Positions 56,217-64,000 of a stretch of 64,000 nucleotides of DNA are shown here, in pieces. The position numbers and the translations under genes are program-made. This stretch comes from an uncultured Lachnospiraceae bacterium (GTDB lineage Bacteria; Bacillota; Clostridia; Lachnospirales; Lachnospiraceae). Location: assembly GCA_947631505.1 (NCBI GenBank), contig CANRLR010000001.1, positions 1 to 64,000 of the forward strand. The letters are read 5' to 3'. The notes below the pieces were generated by a model. The model ran no database searches, was not told the DNA's origin, and saw only the letters and a list, made by a program, of their open reading frames with translations. Positions within the stretch are counted from its first letter, which is position 1; each line of letters begins with the position of its first letter.

Positions 56217-56240
56217 TCGAAACGATGGAGGAAGGATACC

Positions 56241-57878
56241 ATGAGACAGATATTTAAAAAATTAATGCTATTTCTATTAACGGTATCCACTGGTTTGATG
56301 TTCTGTTCTTTTTCCGCAGCATCTGTGGTGCAAACACAAACACCAATTCAAACAGCAAAGGGCGGGACTATTTGGACCCGCTCTTTCTCCACCAGTGGAA
56401 TTTCCTACAATTCCGTTCCTGTTGTAACCGAATCAACCATTTATCTGGTAAACGAAAATACACTTTTTGAGATGGATTTAAACGGAACTATACTTCGCAG
56501 GCTCACTTTGACGAAAAGTATGAACTCAGCCTGTCATATGATTTTAGAGGGCAAAAAACTATATATCCCGCTTTCTGGCGGCATAATGCAGTGCGTAGAT
56601 ACAGAGACCCTCTCCTCTCTTTGGATTAGCGAAGCTTTTGGAGGACAGTCCCTATCGAAAGTAATTTATCATAATGGATATCTGTATGCAGGTACTACAA
56701 CAATGATTGACAGTTCTTCTACAAAGGGGCTCTTTTTTTGCTTAGACTCCGAAAACGGGAAAACGAAATGGAGCTATGCGGATTATGAAAATCCCGGTGG
56801 TTATTATTGGAGCGGTGCTGTTGTGATAAAGGACCGACTCTATTTCACTGGTGATAATGGCAGGCTTGTTTGCCATAGTCTGCTGACCGATGAATTATAT
56901 CATACATGGACGCTTACACAATCTGCCAAAATTCGGACCGGCATTCTCTGTGATTCCAATACAGACACATTATATACAGCCTCTAATGATGGGATGCTGT
57001 ACCGGATTATTCTTAATGAACAAGGGGCCCCCGAAAAAATTGAAACTCTGAATTTACATCCGGACGCAGTCTCAAAAAACTGCACCTCCACTCCTGCCAT
57101 ATACAATGACAGGCTTTATATCGGCTCGATAGCAGATGGCTACGGAACTCTTTCCGTTATTGATTTAAAATCCTTTACACTTCTATATTCTGTCCGTGGC
57201 AATAAAGCAGCAGAAATCAAATCCACACCTCTCATCAGCACCGGATATGCAACGGAAGAAAATCATAACAAAGTATATATCTATGTTACCTATAATGCTC
57301 CGCCCGGAGGTATTTACTATTTAGAGGATGATGAAAACTCGGCTGCCGGAACAATGAAAACCTTGTACACCCCTTACACAGCAAAACAATTTTGTCTGTC
57401 CAGCATTGTCAGCGGTGCAGACGGCACCTTGTATTATTCCAATGATAGTGGTACACTATTTGCAGTACAAGAAGTAGATACCAGCTCTGACCGTACTGCG
57501 ATATCGACGGTGTCTCCGGCTTCGACGACTTATGAACCGAATGAACGTCCAATTCCTGTTAAAAAAGCAAAAATAGTAACACCAAAGAAACCAACGAAAA
57601 TAAAGGTGAAAGTAAAAAAAGCAGGAAAAACAAAAAAAGGAAGGAAAAAAAAGAAATATACCGTCACTTGGAAAAAGAATTCCAAAAAAAGCCAGACATT
57701 ACTTTATATAAAGCAGGGTTCTGGTTCATGGAAAAAACATGTAATAAAGACAAAAAACAAATATTCGTTTACCAGTACAAAGAAAAAAATATGGATTCGT
57801 TTTCGCAGCAGAAACAAACAGAACCGACAATGGATTTACTCTTCTTATACAAAAACAAAAAAAATCACACTAAAATAG
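56241..57878 (+). CDS. Secreted PQQ-type beta-propeller with cationic C-terminal domain
   Basis: 545 residues. Signal peptide (about 1-28). Residues 40-420 are PQQ-like propeller blades: TIYLVNENTLFEMDLNGTIL, KLYIPLSGGIMQCVDTETL, GLFFCLDSENGKTKWSY, RLYFTGDNGRLVCHSL, TLYTASNDGMLYRI, RLYIGSIADGYGTLSVIDL and TLYYSNDSGTLFAVQ, about seven in all. The C-terminal 100 residues are lysine-rich and FnIII-like, echoing the upstream protein. ATG after GGAGGAAGGATACC. Under B12 control, a seven-bladed exported propeller recalls BtuG of Bacteroides, though no homology is claimed. Confidence 0.85.
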   Translation: MRQIFKKLMLFLLTVSTGLMFCSFSAASVVQTQTPIQTAKGGTIWTRSFSTSGISYNSVPVVTESTIYLVNENTLFEMDLNGTILRRLTLTKSMNSACHMILEGKKLYIPLSGGIMQCVDTETLSSLWISEAFGGQSLSKVIYHNGYLYAGTTTMIDSSSTKGLFFCLDSENGKTKWSYADYENPGGYYWSGAVVIKDRLYFTGDNGRLVCHSLLTDELYHTWTLTQSAKIRTGILCDSNTDTLYTASNDGMLYRIILNEQGAPEKIETLNLHPDAVSKNCTSTPAIYNDRLYIGSIADGYGTLSVIDLKSFTLLYSVRGNKAAEIKSTPLISTGYATEENHNKVYIYVTYNAPPGGIYYLEDDENSAAGTMKTLYTPYTAKQFCLSSIVSGADGTLYYSNDSGTLFAVQEVDTSSDRTAISTVSPASTTYEPNERPIPVKKAKIVTPKKPTKIKVKVKKAGKTKKGRKKKKYTVTWKKNSKKSQTLLYIKQGSGSWKKHVIKTKNKYSFTSTKKKIWIRFRSRNKQNRQWIYSSYTKTKKITLK

Positions 57879-57887
57879 GAGGTCACT

Positions 57888-58613
57888 ATGGAACAAAAAG
57901 AACAGTTAAAGCAATTCAAGCAGTGGATTGAAGAAAGTAATAATATTGTATTTTTTGGCGGTGCCGGTGTTTCTACCGAAAGTAACATACCAGACTTTAG
58001 AAGTGTAGATGGCTTGTATAATCAAGAATATGATTATCCACCGGAAACCATTTTATCCCACACCTTCTTCATGCAGAATCCAGAAGAATTTTACCGTTTT
58101 TACTGGAATAAGATGATTTTTGAAGAAGCAGAACCAAACAATGCCCATCTTGCCCTCGCCAATTGGGAACGGCAGGGGAAATTAAAAGCAGTAATTACGC
58201 AAAATATTGACGGACTTCACCAAAAAGCCGGCAGTAAAGAAGTATTAGAATTGCATGGTTCCGTACTTCGCAACAACTGTATGCACTGTCACAAATTCTA
58301 TTCTTTGTCCGATATTTCCCCCAAAAACGGTATTCCAAAATGTGAATGCGGGGGAACGATCAAACCGGATGTGGTTCTTTATGAAGAGGGATTAGATACT
58401 TATACCTTGGAAAAATCGGTGTCTTATATAAGCAATGCAGATATGCTTATTATCGGTGGAACTTCTCTTGCTGTATATCCGGCCGCCGGCCTGATTGACT
58501 ACTACCGTGGCAATAAGCTGGTACTGATCAATAAGGACAAAACCAGCCGGGATACAAAGGCGAATCTTGTCCTCCATCTGCCGATCGGAGAGGTACTCTC
58601 GCCTTGGGCCTGA
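57888..58613 (+). CDS. cobB: NAD-dependent protein deacylase, sirtuin
   Basis: Removes acetyl or other acyl groups from lysines using NAD. 241 residues. FFGGAGVSTESNIPDFRSVDG, TQNIDGLHQKAG (catalytic Asn, Asp) and LHGS (His); zinc cysteines in CMHCHKF and CECGG, then IIGGTSLAVYPAA. ATG at 57888, nine bases after the propeller stop with AGGAGGTCACT, so it is very probably on the riboswitch transcript. In Salmonella, CobB was first found because it can compensate for CobT in cobalamin synthesis; whether that matters here is unknown. Confidence 0.94.
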   Translation: MEQKEQLKQFKQWIEESNNIVFFGGAGVSTESNIPDFRSVDGLYNQEYDYPPETILSHTFFMQNPEEFYRFYWNKMIFEEAEPNNAHLALANWERQGKLKAVITQNIDGLHQKAGSKEVLELHGSVLRNNCMHCHKFYSLSDISPKNGIPKCECGGTIKPDVVLYEEGLDTYTLEKSVSYISNADMLIIGGTSLAVYPAAGLIDYYRGNKLVLINKDKTSRDTKANLVLHLPIGEVLSPWA

Positions 58614-58618
58614 TTCTC

Positions 58619-59740
58619 TTATCCTTTAAAATGAATCGTAAGTTCTACAATTTCACTTGGCACTGTGAGTTTGGAAGGAATTCCATAGCCGCCTGCCCCT
58701 GAGGTAGTGATGGCACTCATCGTGTCATATTTTTTGATACCATAATTCATATCGTTCGCTGCCAAAACAGCAAGAAATCCAAGTGGATACTGTCCTCCAT
58801 GGGTATGTCCGCAAAGAACAATATCAGCTCCCGCTTTACTGAGCTTTTCCAAATCCTTTGGTCTGTGACTAATGACAATTACCGGTTTTTCTGTATCAAG
58901 ACCACTCATGATCTGCTCTACCGGCATTTTGTTCCGATCTGCATTATCCCGTAACCCCACAATCTGAATTCCTGCTGGAAGATATGCCGTCTGATCCTGC
59001 AAAACAGTAATACCTGCGTTCCTGAAATAGGTCGTGAAATCTTCTTTCAGGCGAAGCTCCTGATTTCCCTCTACATAATAAATTCCCTGCTTCGCCACCA
59101 GTTTTTTTAATTCTCTGCTCGTATACTGTTTCAAGGAATCGGTCGTATTCCTATCAAAAATATCCCCTCCCAGTATAATCATATCCGGTTTCATTGAATG
59201 AATCTTTTCTACTAAATGTGAAACACCGCTTCTTGTCACAGCACTTCCTATATGAGTATCTGCCACATATACAATTGTCAAAGACTCTTTCTCTGATGTT
59301 TTATTCACCTCAACGGTATAATCTGTCTCTGTCACATATCTCATACGAAACAGGGAAAAAACGCCAATCAGAGCCGTTACAACAAGAATCATATAGATTG
59401 TCTTTGCCGGATGATTAAAAAATTTATAAAGTTTGCCCTGCTTCTTCTTTCTTTTCCCGAACACTCGAATGATTCCCCTCAAAAAGCAAAAAAATGGCGT
59501 GTATAACAGAATGCTCAGATACACAGCACTGACCCCCTGTAAAATAGTCCGTAAGGTCTCATTTGAAATCCATGAAGCATTATAATAGCATACATATAAA
59601 TTCAGAATAAATAAGAAGTTCAAAATAAAATATGTGATATCGGGAATTCGGTTTCTTTTATATAAATGAAAATACCGCAAGACAGAATAAGCCCCTAATA
59701 AGAATACTACCAGATAACATAACATCCGAAGAAAAATCAT
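58619..59740 (-). CDS. Membrane metallophosphoesterase
   Basis: 373 residues. Four or five N-terminal membrane segments (MLCYLVVFLLGAYSVL to TIYMILVVTALIGVFSLF), then a calcineurin-like domain with YVADTHIGS, LGGDIFDRN, VEGNQELR (usual His replaced by Gln), VISHRP and LCGHTHGGQYPLG. The GNQE in place of GNHE is odd and may alter activity. ATG at 59740 after GGGGATTAAA; longer readings run through the tRNA gene and are rejected. Converges with the sirtuin gene. Confidence 0.87.
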   Translation of the reverse strand: MIFLRMLCYLVVFLLGAYSVLRYFHLYKRNRIPDITYFILNFLFILNLYVCYYNASWISNETLRTILQGVSAVYLSILLYTPFFCFLRGIIRVFGKRKKKQGKLYKFFNHPAKTIYMILVVTALIGVFSLFRMRYVTETDYTVEVNKTSEKESLTIVYVADTHIGSAVTRSGVSHLVEKIHSMKPDMIILGGDIFDRNTTDSLKQYTSRELKKLVAKQGIYYVEGNQELRLKEDFTTYFRNAGITVLQDQTAYLPAGIQIVGLRDNADRNKMPVEQIMSGLDTEKPVIVISHRPKDLEKLSKAGADIVLCGHTHGGQYPLGFLAVLAANDMNYGIKKYDTMSAITTSGAGGYGIPSKLTVPSEIVELTIHFKG

Positions 59741-59786
59741 TTTAATCCCCATTTCTGAGCGATTTATCGCAAAGAACCGCACTAAC

Positions 59787-59809
59787 AAAGCGGCGATTAC
59801 CGCCGCTTT
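59787..59809 (-). terminator. Hairpin after tRNA-Ser
   Basis: Minus strand AAAGCGGCG, loop GTAAT, CGCCGCTTT then GTTAG. Strong stem, weak T-tract. Confidence 0.55.
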
Positions 59810-59817
59810 TGCAACAA

Positions 59818-59903
59818 CGGAGACGGTGGGATTCGAACCCACGTGCCCGTGAAGGCAAAACGATTTCGAGTCGTTCTCGTTATGACCACTTCGATACGTC
59901 TCC
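59818..59903 (-). tRNA. tRNA-Ser (anticodon CGA)
   Basis: Minus strand, 86 bases. Acceptor GGAGACG pairs with CGTCTCC; anticodon loop CTCGAAA gives CGA, reading UCG. A long variable arm (TTTTGCCTTCACGGGCAC region) and T-loop GGTTCGAATCC fit class II tRNA-Ser. CCA is not encoded. It lies between holA and the metallophosphoesterase. Confidence 0.95.
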
Positions 59904-59919
59904 ATAACATAACAATATG

Positions 59920-59948
59920 ATTAAACCATTATTTTGTCATTTTGTCAA
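59920..59948 (-). promoter_or_regulatory. tRNA-Ser promoter
   Basis: Minus strand TTGACA (59943-59948), 17 bases, TTTAAT (59920-59925). The -35 overlaps the 3' end of holA. Confidence 0.75.
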
Positions 59949-60914
59949 TGCCTGAATGAAAAACATTTCGACTGCCAGCTGGTCTGATATCTTTCCTGTC
60001 TTAAATGATTCTTCTAATTCTAAGCGTATTCCCAGCATATGGAGTAGTTTTTTCCTCGAAAATAATTCTGCCTGCTTTCCATATTTGGAAACGGTAAAGG
60101 AGGGAATACCGATTTTTTTTGCCAGTTCATTGTTAGAAAGTCCCAACCCCCGGCATTCTTTCACCTGCAAAAGAATATTCAGATGTCTTGTAAAAAGATA
60201 TAAAATAGACATCGGTGATTCCTTATTAGCCAGCAGGTCTGAATATAATCGCAGTGCCCTGTCCTTCTCCTTCAATGCTACGGCATCTATCATATCAAAA
60301 ATCCGGGACACCGTAAGACCGGAACAAATGATGTCCACATCCTCAGCCTCGATATTTACCCGTTTTCCTACATAGCCGATTAATTTATCCAGTTCATTAT
60401 TTAACATCTCCATATCCGTACCTACACGCTCAATGAGGCATTCTACTGCCGCACCGGAAATTGTTTTCCCTTCCTTTCCGGCATAACCGGCAATCCATTT
60501 CCGAAGCATTCCTTCCTTTTGCGGGAGACATTCCGTAACACATCCATTCTTGTTCAGCCATTTATACAATTTATTCCTTTTATCGACTTCCCGTTCCACA
60601 AAGACCACATAGGTCGTATCCGGAAAACCTTCTAAAAAATCAGTCATATCACTCGCACTTTTCAATAGGGAACTATCCTGAATCACAATAAGGCGGTGAG
60701 ATGCCATAAAGGGCAGAATCTGTCCTACATCCGCAATGCTCGATGGTATCGCTTTCTCCCCCTGAAAATAGGTGCAGTTCATCTCATCTCCCGGTACGGA
60801 TAATTTTTCGATAAGGCAGTGCTTGTAATAGCGGACCATGTACCGTTCCTCTCCATATACTAATTGAAAACGGGAAATCGTGTTATTTTTTAATTCTTCT
60901 GCCAGTTTTAGCAT
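59937..60914 (-). CDS. holA: DNA polymerase III delta subunit
   Basis: Clamp-loader subunit that opens the beta clamp. 325 residues. LVYGEERYMVRYYK, LPFMASHRLIVIQDSSLL, TYVVFVEREVDKRNKLYK and the C-terminal collar SILYLFTRHLNILLQVKE. ATG at 60914 after GGGAGGAACCT. Normal position after comEC. Confidence 0.94.
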   Translation of the reverse strand: MLKLAEELKNNTISRFQLVYGEERYMVRYYKHCLIEKLSVPGDEMNCTYFQGEKAIPSSIADVGQILPFMASHRLIVIQDSSLLKSASDMTDFLEGFPDTTYVVFVEREVDKRNKLYKWLNKNGCVTECLPQKEGMLRKWIAGYAGKEGKTISGAAVECLIERVGTDMEMLNNELDKLIGYVGKRVNIEAEDVDIICSGLTVSRIFDMIDAVALKEKDRALRLYSDLLANKESPMSILYLFTRHLNILLQVKECRGLGLSNNELAKKIGIPSFTVSKYGKQAELFSRKKLLHMLGIRLELEESFKTGKISDQLAVEMFFIQALTK

Positions 60915-60971
60915 AGGTTCCTCCCTTCTGTTCTTAGTATACCCTCTGCCATTCCAAAAGTCACGATTTTT

Positions 60972-63122
60972 TTAATTTTTGCGAAAACTTGTAACCTCCA
61001 CTTCCCTTCCATCCGTTGACACCGTGACCGCCCCGGAATCGATTGTTGAATAAATCTTCGCCCCTGTTTTTTGTAACCGTGCTATTGTCTCCTTTGCAGG
61101 ATGTCCGTAACGATTCCTTTTTCCGGCAGAAATAACCGCAATTTCAGGTTTTACAATAGAAAGAAACCCTTCACCGGAGGCCCCTTTGGAACCATGGTGG
61201 CTAACCTTTAAATAATCAATGTTTTTCGGCAGTTCTATCAATTCCTCCTCCCCCTCCTGCTCTAAGTCACCGGTTAATAATCCCGTAAAAGTCCCATATG
61301 TGATTTGTAATACCAAAGAATAATTATTTTCGGATTGCCAGTTATATTCAAAAGTGGGATGCAGACAGGAAATCTTCATTCCTTCCGGTAATACAATCGA
61401 ATCTCCCCGTTGCATTTTTCTTATTGGCACAGTATTCCTTTTACATACCTCCTCCAAGGTGTGGTAATTCGTATCTGTTTTCTTTAGCTCTGGCAGCACT
61501 ACCGTTTCAATCTCAATTCCAGATGAATCCTTTTTTTCCAAAAGTTCTGTGATACCATTGACATGATCACCATCGGAGTGAGTGAGGAAAACATAATCTA
61601 CCTTTGTAATTCCATAATACTTTAAATATTTTTGAATGCGGTATGTTCCCACTTGATCTACACTGGAACTCCCACCATCAATCAGAATTGTTTTATCCTT
61701 TATCTGAACGCAGGTACAATCTCCCTGTCCCACATCCAAATTCGTTATTTGAAGTTTGTTTTCCTTTGGAACCGGCAGAACCAGAAGAGCCACTGCCAAA
61801 ATCAGGATACCGGCATGATTTTTTCTTTTTTCTTTTGCAAAAGTCCAAAAAGCCAGACCACTATAATACAACAGTATTTTCCACATTTCCGGCCGTCCGG
61901 ATACCCATACCGCACCGGGAAGCCGGATAACCAGATGACAAAGTTCCTGATAATATAGTAGAATAAAATGAACACTTCCCAAAAAGAATCTGCCCAGAAA
62001 TATAGAAAAAAAAGAGGACACTCCACCGCATATGCTAAAGAGCAGTAACAGACTTAAAAAAGGAAGAATCATAAAATTAACCGTGGCACTGTAACAATTG
62101 ATTTCAAAATAGAAATAAAGAATAATCGGCAGCGTAATCAGACTGATTCCTACATTTCCGGTAATTATGTTCCATATCCCTTCTATTCTCTTATAAGCTG
62201 TCCCGCCTTTTTCCCAGATTGGTAAGAAGAGGGCAATTCCCAATACCGTTCCATAGGATAATAAGAAACCGGCTTGATAGATGGATATAGGATGTAGCAC
62301 CAACTGTATACATGCACTAAAAGCCAGTGCATTCAGTAAATCATACCGCCTTCCGATGAATCTTGCCAGCAGAATACAGCACATCATGAGTACGGCTCTT
62401 GTTGTAGAAACGGAAAATCCCGTCAGTTCTCCGTACAGTACAAGCAATAATGCCGATGTCACTGCTGCTCCCTTCATTGGCATAATAAATCGGCGCAGTA
62501 TGAAAAAAAGACCGGCACCAATAAGAGAAATATGTAGACCGGATATCGCCAGTATGTGGGCAATCCCATTCCGCTGATACAGATTCTTTATATCCTCAGA
62601 AAGAGCGGACGAATCACCTAAAACCATGGCAGCAATAATACCTGCTTCCTCCTCCGAACAGCATTTTTCTAATTGTTGGAAAAACAAGACTCGTATCTCA
62701 TGTAATTGTTGCTGTATTCTTTTACAGTTCGTATGTTGTATCGTAAGTGATCTGGCAAAGAATTTAGCATCAATGCCCATTTCCAAATAGTACTGATATT
62801 CATTGAATTGTCCGGGATTTCCGGGTTTTTCAAAACAATAGAGAGTTCCTGAAAGGGAAATAAGATTCCCTATTTTTAGATTTTGAAATAGATTCCCACC
62901 GCTTTTCTGATATACTTTTAAGGAACGACATCGCCAATGTTCTTTCGATATTACATCCGTTACAACAATATATTTCCCATCTCCGCTTATTTCCGAAACC
63001 TCACAGGTAATTGCTTGTTCCGTGTTATCTTTTGCTTGCAGCTCCGTTCCCTTTGGCCGGTAGAACAATAATATTCCCGCCACAAGAATTACTGACAACA
63101 TACACAACGGGCGTTTTGTCAA
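60972..63122 (-). CDS. comEC: ComEC/Rec2 DNA uptake channel
   Basis: 716 residues, full three-part form: an N-terminal OB-like DUF4131 region (about 30-130), the competence membrane domain (MVLGDSSALSEDIKNLYQRNGIAHILAISGLH onward, about 160-430), and a C-terminal metallo-beta-lactamase nuclease-like domain with FLTHSDGDHVNGI and VSHHGSKGA. It imports single-stranded DNA during transformation. TTG start at 63122 about nine bases after GGGGGGA; no competing ATG has a better site. Natural competence is unproven in most relatives. Confidence 0.93.
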   Translation of the reverse strand: MTKRPLCMLSVILVAGILLFYRPKGTELQAKDNTEQAITCEVSEISGDGKYIVVTDVISKEHWRCRSLKVYQKSGGNLFQNLKIGNLISLSGTLYCFEKPGNPGQFNEYQYYLEMGIDAKFFARSLTIQHTNCKRIQQQLHEIRVLFFQQLEKCCSEEEAGIIAAMVLGDSSALSEDIKNLYQRNGIAHILAISGLHISLIGAGLFFILRRFIMPMKGAAVTSALLLVLYGELTGFSVSTTRAVLMMCCILLARFIGRRYDLLNALAFSACIQLVLHPISIYQAGFLLSYGTVLGIALFLPIWEKGGTAYKRIEGIWNIITGNVGISLITLPIILYFYFEINCYSATVNFMILPFLSLLLLFSICGGVSSFFSIFLGRFFLGSVHFILLYYQELCHLVIRLPGAVWVSGRPEMWKILLYYSGLAFWTFAKEKRKNHAGILILAVALLVLPVPKENKLQITNLDVGQGDCTCVQIKDKTILIDGGSSSVDQVGTYRIQKYLKYYGITKVDYVFLTHSDGDHVNGITELLEKKDSSGIEIETVVLPELKKTDTNYHTLEEVCKRNTVPIRKMQRGDSIVLPEGMKISCLHPTFEYNWQSENNYSLVLQITYGTFTGLLTGDLEQEGEEELIELPKNIDYLKVSHHGSKGASGEGFLSIVKPEIAVISAGKRNRYGHPAKETIARLQKTGAKIYSTIDSGAVTVSTDGREVEVTSFRKN

Positions 63123-63140
63123 GCTTTCATTCCCCCCATT

Positions 63141-64000
63141 TTATCCCAAAGATTCTGCTCCTCCCTCAATCAAATTCAAATTTCTTTCAAAAGGAGTATT
63201 AAAGTTTTTTGTTTCACCATATTTTTCCTGCTGTTCTCCTTCAATCGCGAACTGCACTTTACTGACATTTGGCAATTCACAAAGTGTATTGACGACCGAA
63301 TAAATCACAACATCACTTTTCACATTCAGGACCCGCTCTTCCAATTCGCGGCTAAAGTCCACATAACAAATGTTGTCCCGAATGGTAACACTATTTATTG
63401 TTGTATCCGGCGGAAGAGTCGGCAGAACGTCAGATACATTCAGGTTTTCTATCGCATCCGGTCCCTCAATCAATTTTTCGACCAGAAGCTTTGCCAGTGG
63501 TTCTGCTGCACTATAAGTGACCTCCGATGAGATTTCCTGTAGTTTTTCACCATTGGATGCTGCAAAATATAACGTAACCTGTTTACTCTGCTCCGCATTC
63601 GCAGGATTTAATTCGTCAATGAACATATCACTATTCATAAGCCCCACTGCATTTCCGGACAACATAAGAGGCTGGTCTTCCACATAGAATTCGACATAAT
63701 CAATCCCTTTGATCTGACATAGTGTCTTAACAATCGCTGCTCTGGATAAAATCTCATCCAAGCCGCTTTTATTATTATATCCAGCTGAAAAATAAATCGA
63801 TAACTGATTCTCTTTTACCTGAAAATCACTGATTTCATTATTGGCATCAATCGGATTGATTGTTCTTTTTGCATTCTGCTCCTTTAACTGCAGGAGCAAA
63901 TCGCCAATCACCTCCAGCAAGTCCTGCCTTGGAGCCGTCTGCTCATAATCCTTTGTTACCAGTCCCGTTCCATCTTCATTCAATAAATAGAGCTGATAAC
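63141..64000 (-). CDS. GerMN-domain (sporulation/germination) lipoprotein, 5' end outside window
   Basis: At least 286 residues; the frame is open to the window edge (YQLYLL before NEDGTGLVTKDYE), so the signal peptide is missing. Two GerMN units: about 30-130 (QLSIYFSAGYNNKSGLDE, LCQIKGIDYVEFYV) and 140-255 (VTLYFAASNGEKLQEIS, LLVEKLIEGPD, DNICYVDFSREL). The family includes GerM of spore formers. It ends 18 bases before comEC. Confidence 0.85.
   Translation of the reverse strand, partial: YQLYLLNEDGTGLVTKDYEQTAPRQDLLEVIGDLLLQLKEQNAKRTINPIDANNEISDFQVKENQLSIYFSAGYNNKSGLDEILSRAAIVKTLCQIKGIDYVEFYVEDQPLMLSGNAVGLMNSDMFIDELNPANAEQSKQVTLYFAASNGEKLQEISSEVTYSAAEPLAKLLVEKLIEGPDAIENLNVSDVLPTLPPDTTINSVTIRDNICYVDFSRELEERVLNVKSDVVIYSVVNTLCELPNVSKVQFAIEGEQQEKYGETKNFNTPFERNLNLIEGGAESLG

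Noticed and set aside
59741-59905. N-terminal extension of the metallophosphoesterase reading frame to 59905
   Set aside because: It runs through the tRNA-Ser gene and lacks a ribosome binding site; the ATG at 59740 has GGGGA at good spacing.

Overview
The window looks like chromosomal core DNA of a low-GC, Gram-positive, endospore-lineage Clostridia, most probably Lachnospiraceae. The reasons are the dgt-dnaG-rpoD-trmK order, DUF1836 and DUF4321 proteins, a GerMN-domain protein, an ANTAR regulator next to type I glutamine synthetase, strong GGAGG ribosome binding sites and several lysine-rich exported proteins. This is judged from gene content and protein style; no database was searched and the genus is not assigned. 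No prophage, CRISPR array or intact transposon was seen.

Layout. 1-9.4 kb (minus strand): nitrogen assimilation, gltB-gltD-glnA-ANTAR regulator-carA. gltB follows a promoter with a dyad in its spacer and a leader holding two terminator-like hairpins, one of them a repeat that recurs at 49.6 kb. 9.4-17.8 kb (minus): two lipoproteins from a consensus promoter with repeated operator-like boxes, an NlpC/P60 protein broken in a poly-A tract, scpB-scpA, a metallophosphoesterase and a leucine-rich-repeat lipoprotein. A D,D-carboxypeptidase is divergent. 19-29 kb (minus): purE, an M29 aminopeptidase, an HD hydrolase, RNase P RNA, a TGS/uridine-kinase-like protein, and trmK-rpoD-dnaG-dgt. 29-38 kb: a cyclophilin-like exported protein, a ZIP transporter, two NUDIX hydrolases, apbE, queH, pgeF and small housekeeping genes. 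38-42 kb: a BlaR1/BlaI-type pair divergent from a two-gene version of the OatA peptidoglycan O-acetyltransferase, with the same 13-base box at the same place in both promoters. 42-49 kb: an amidohydrolase, rlmD, a transposase remnant, a 136-bp fold-back element, a DUF1836 protein and pcrA. 49.6-58.6 kb: degV, then a putative corrinoid-acquisition locus. 58.6-64 kb (minus): a metallophosphoesterase, tRNA-Ser(CGA), holA, comEC and a partial GerMN lipoprotein.

Most distinctive locus: 50.5-58.6 kb. On the minus strand lie a membrane-anchored DUF4430 (transcobalamin-C-like) protein, EcfT, a fused double ECF ATPase and an S component. On the plus strand a cobalamin riboswitch with an intrinsic terminator precedes a secreted DUF4430 protein, a secreted PQQ-type beta-propeller with a cationic tail, and a sirtuin. 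I read this as a Gram-positive surface-capture and uptake system for cobalamin or related corrinoids, in which transcobalamin-like and BtuG-like folds deliver to an ECF importer. The riboswitch, folds and layout are seen in the sequence; the ligand and the joint function are inference.

Start codons were revised wherever a better-placed ribosome binding site was visible.
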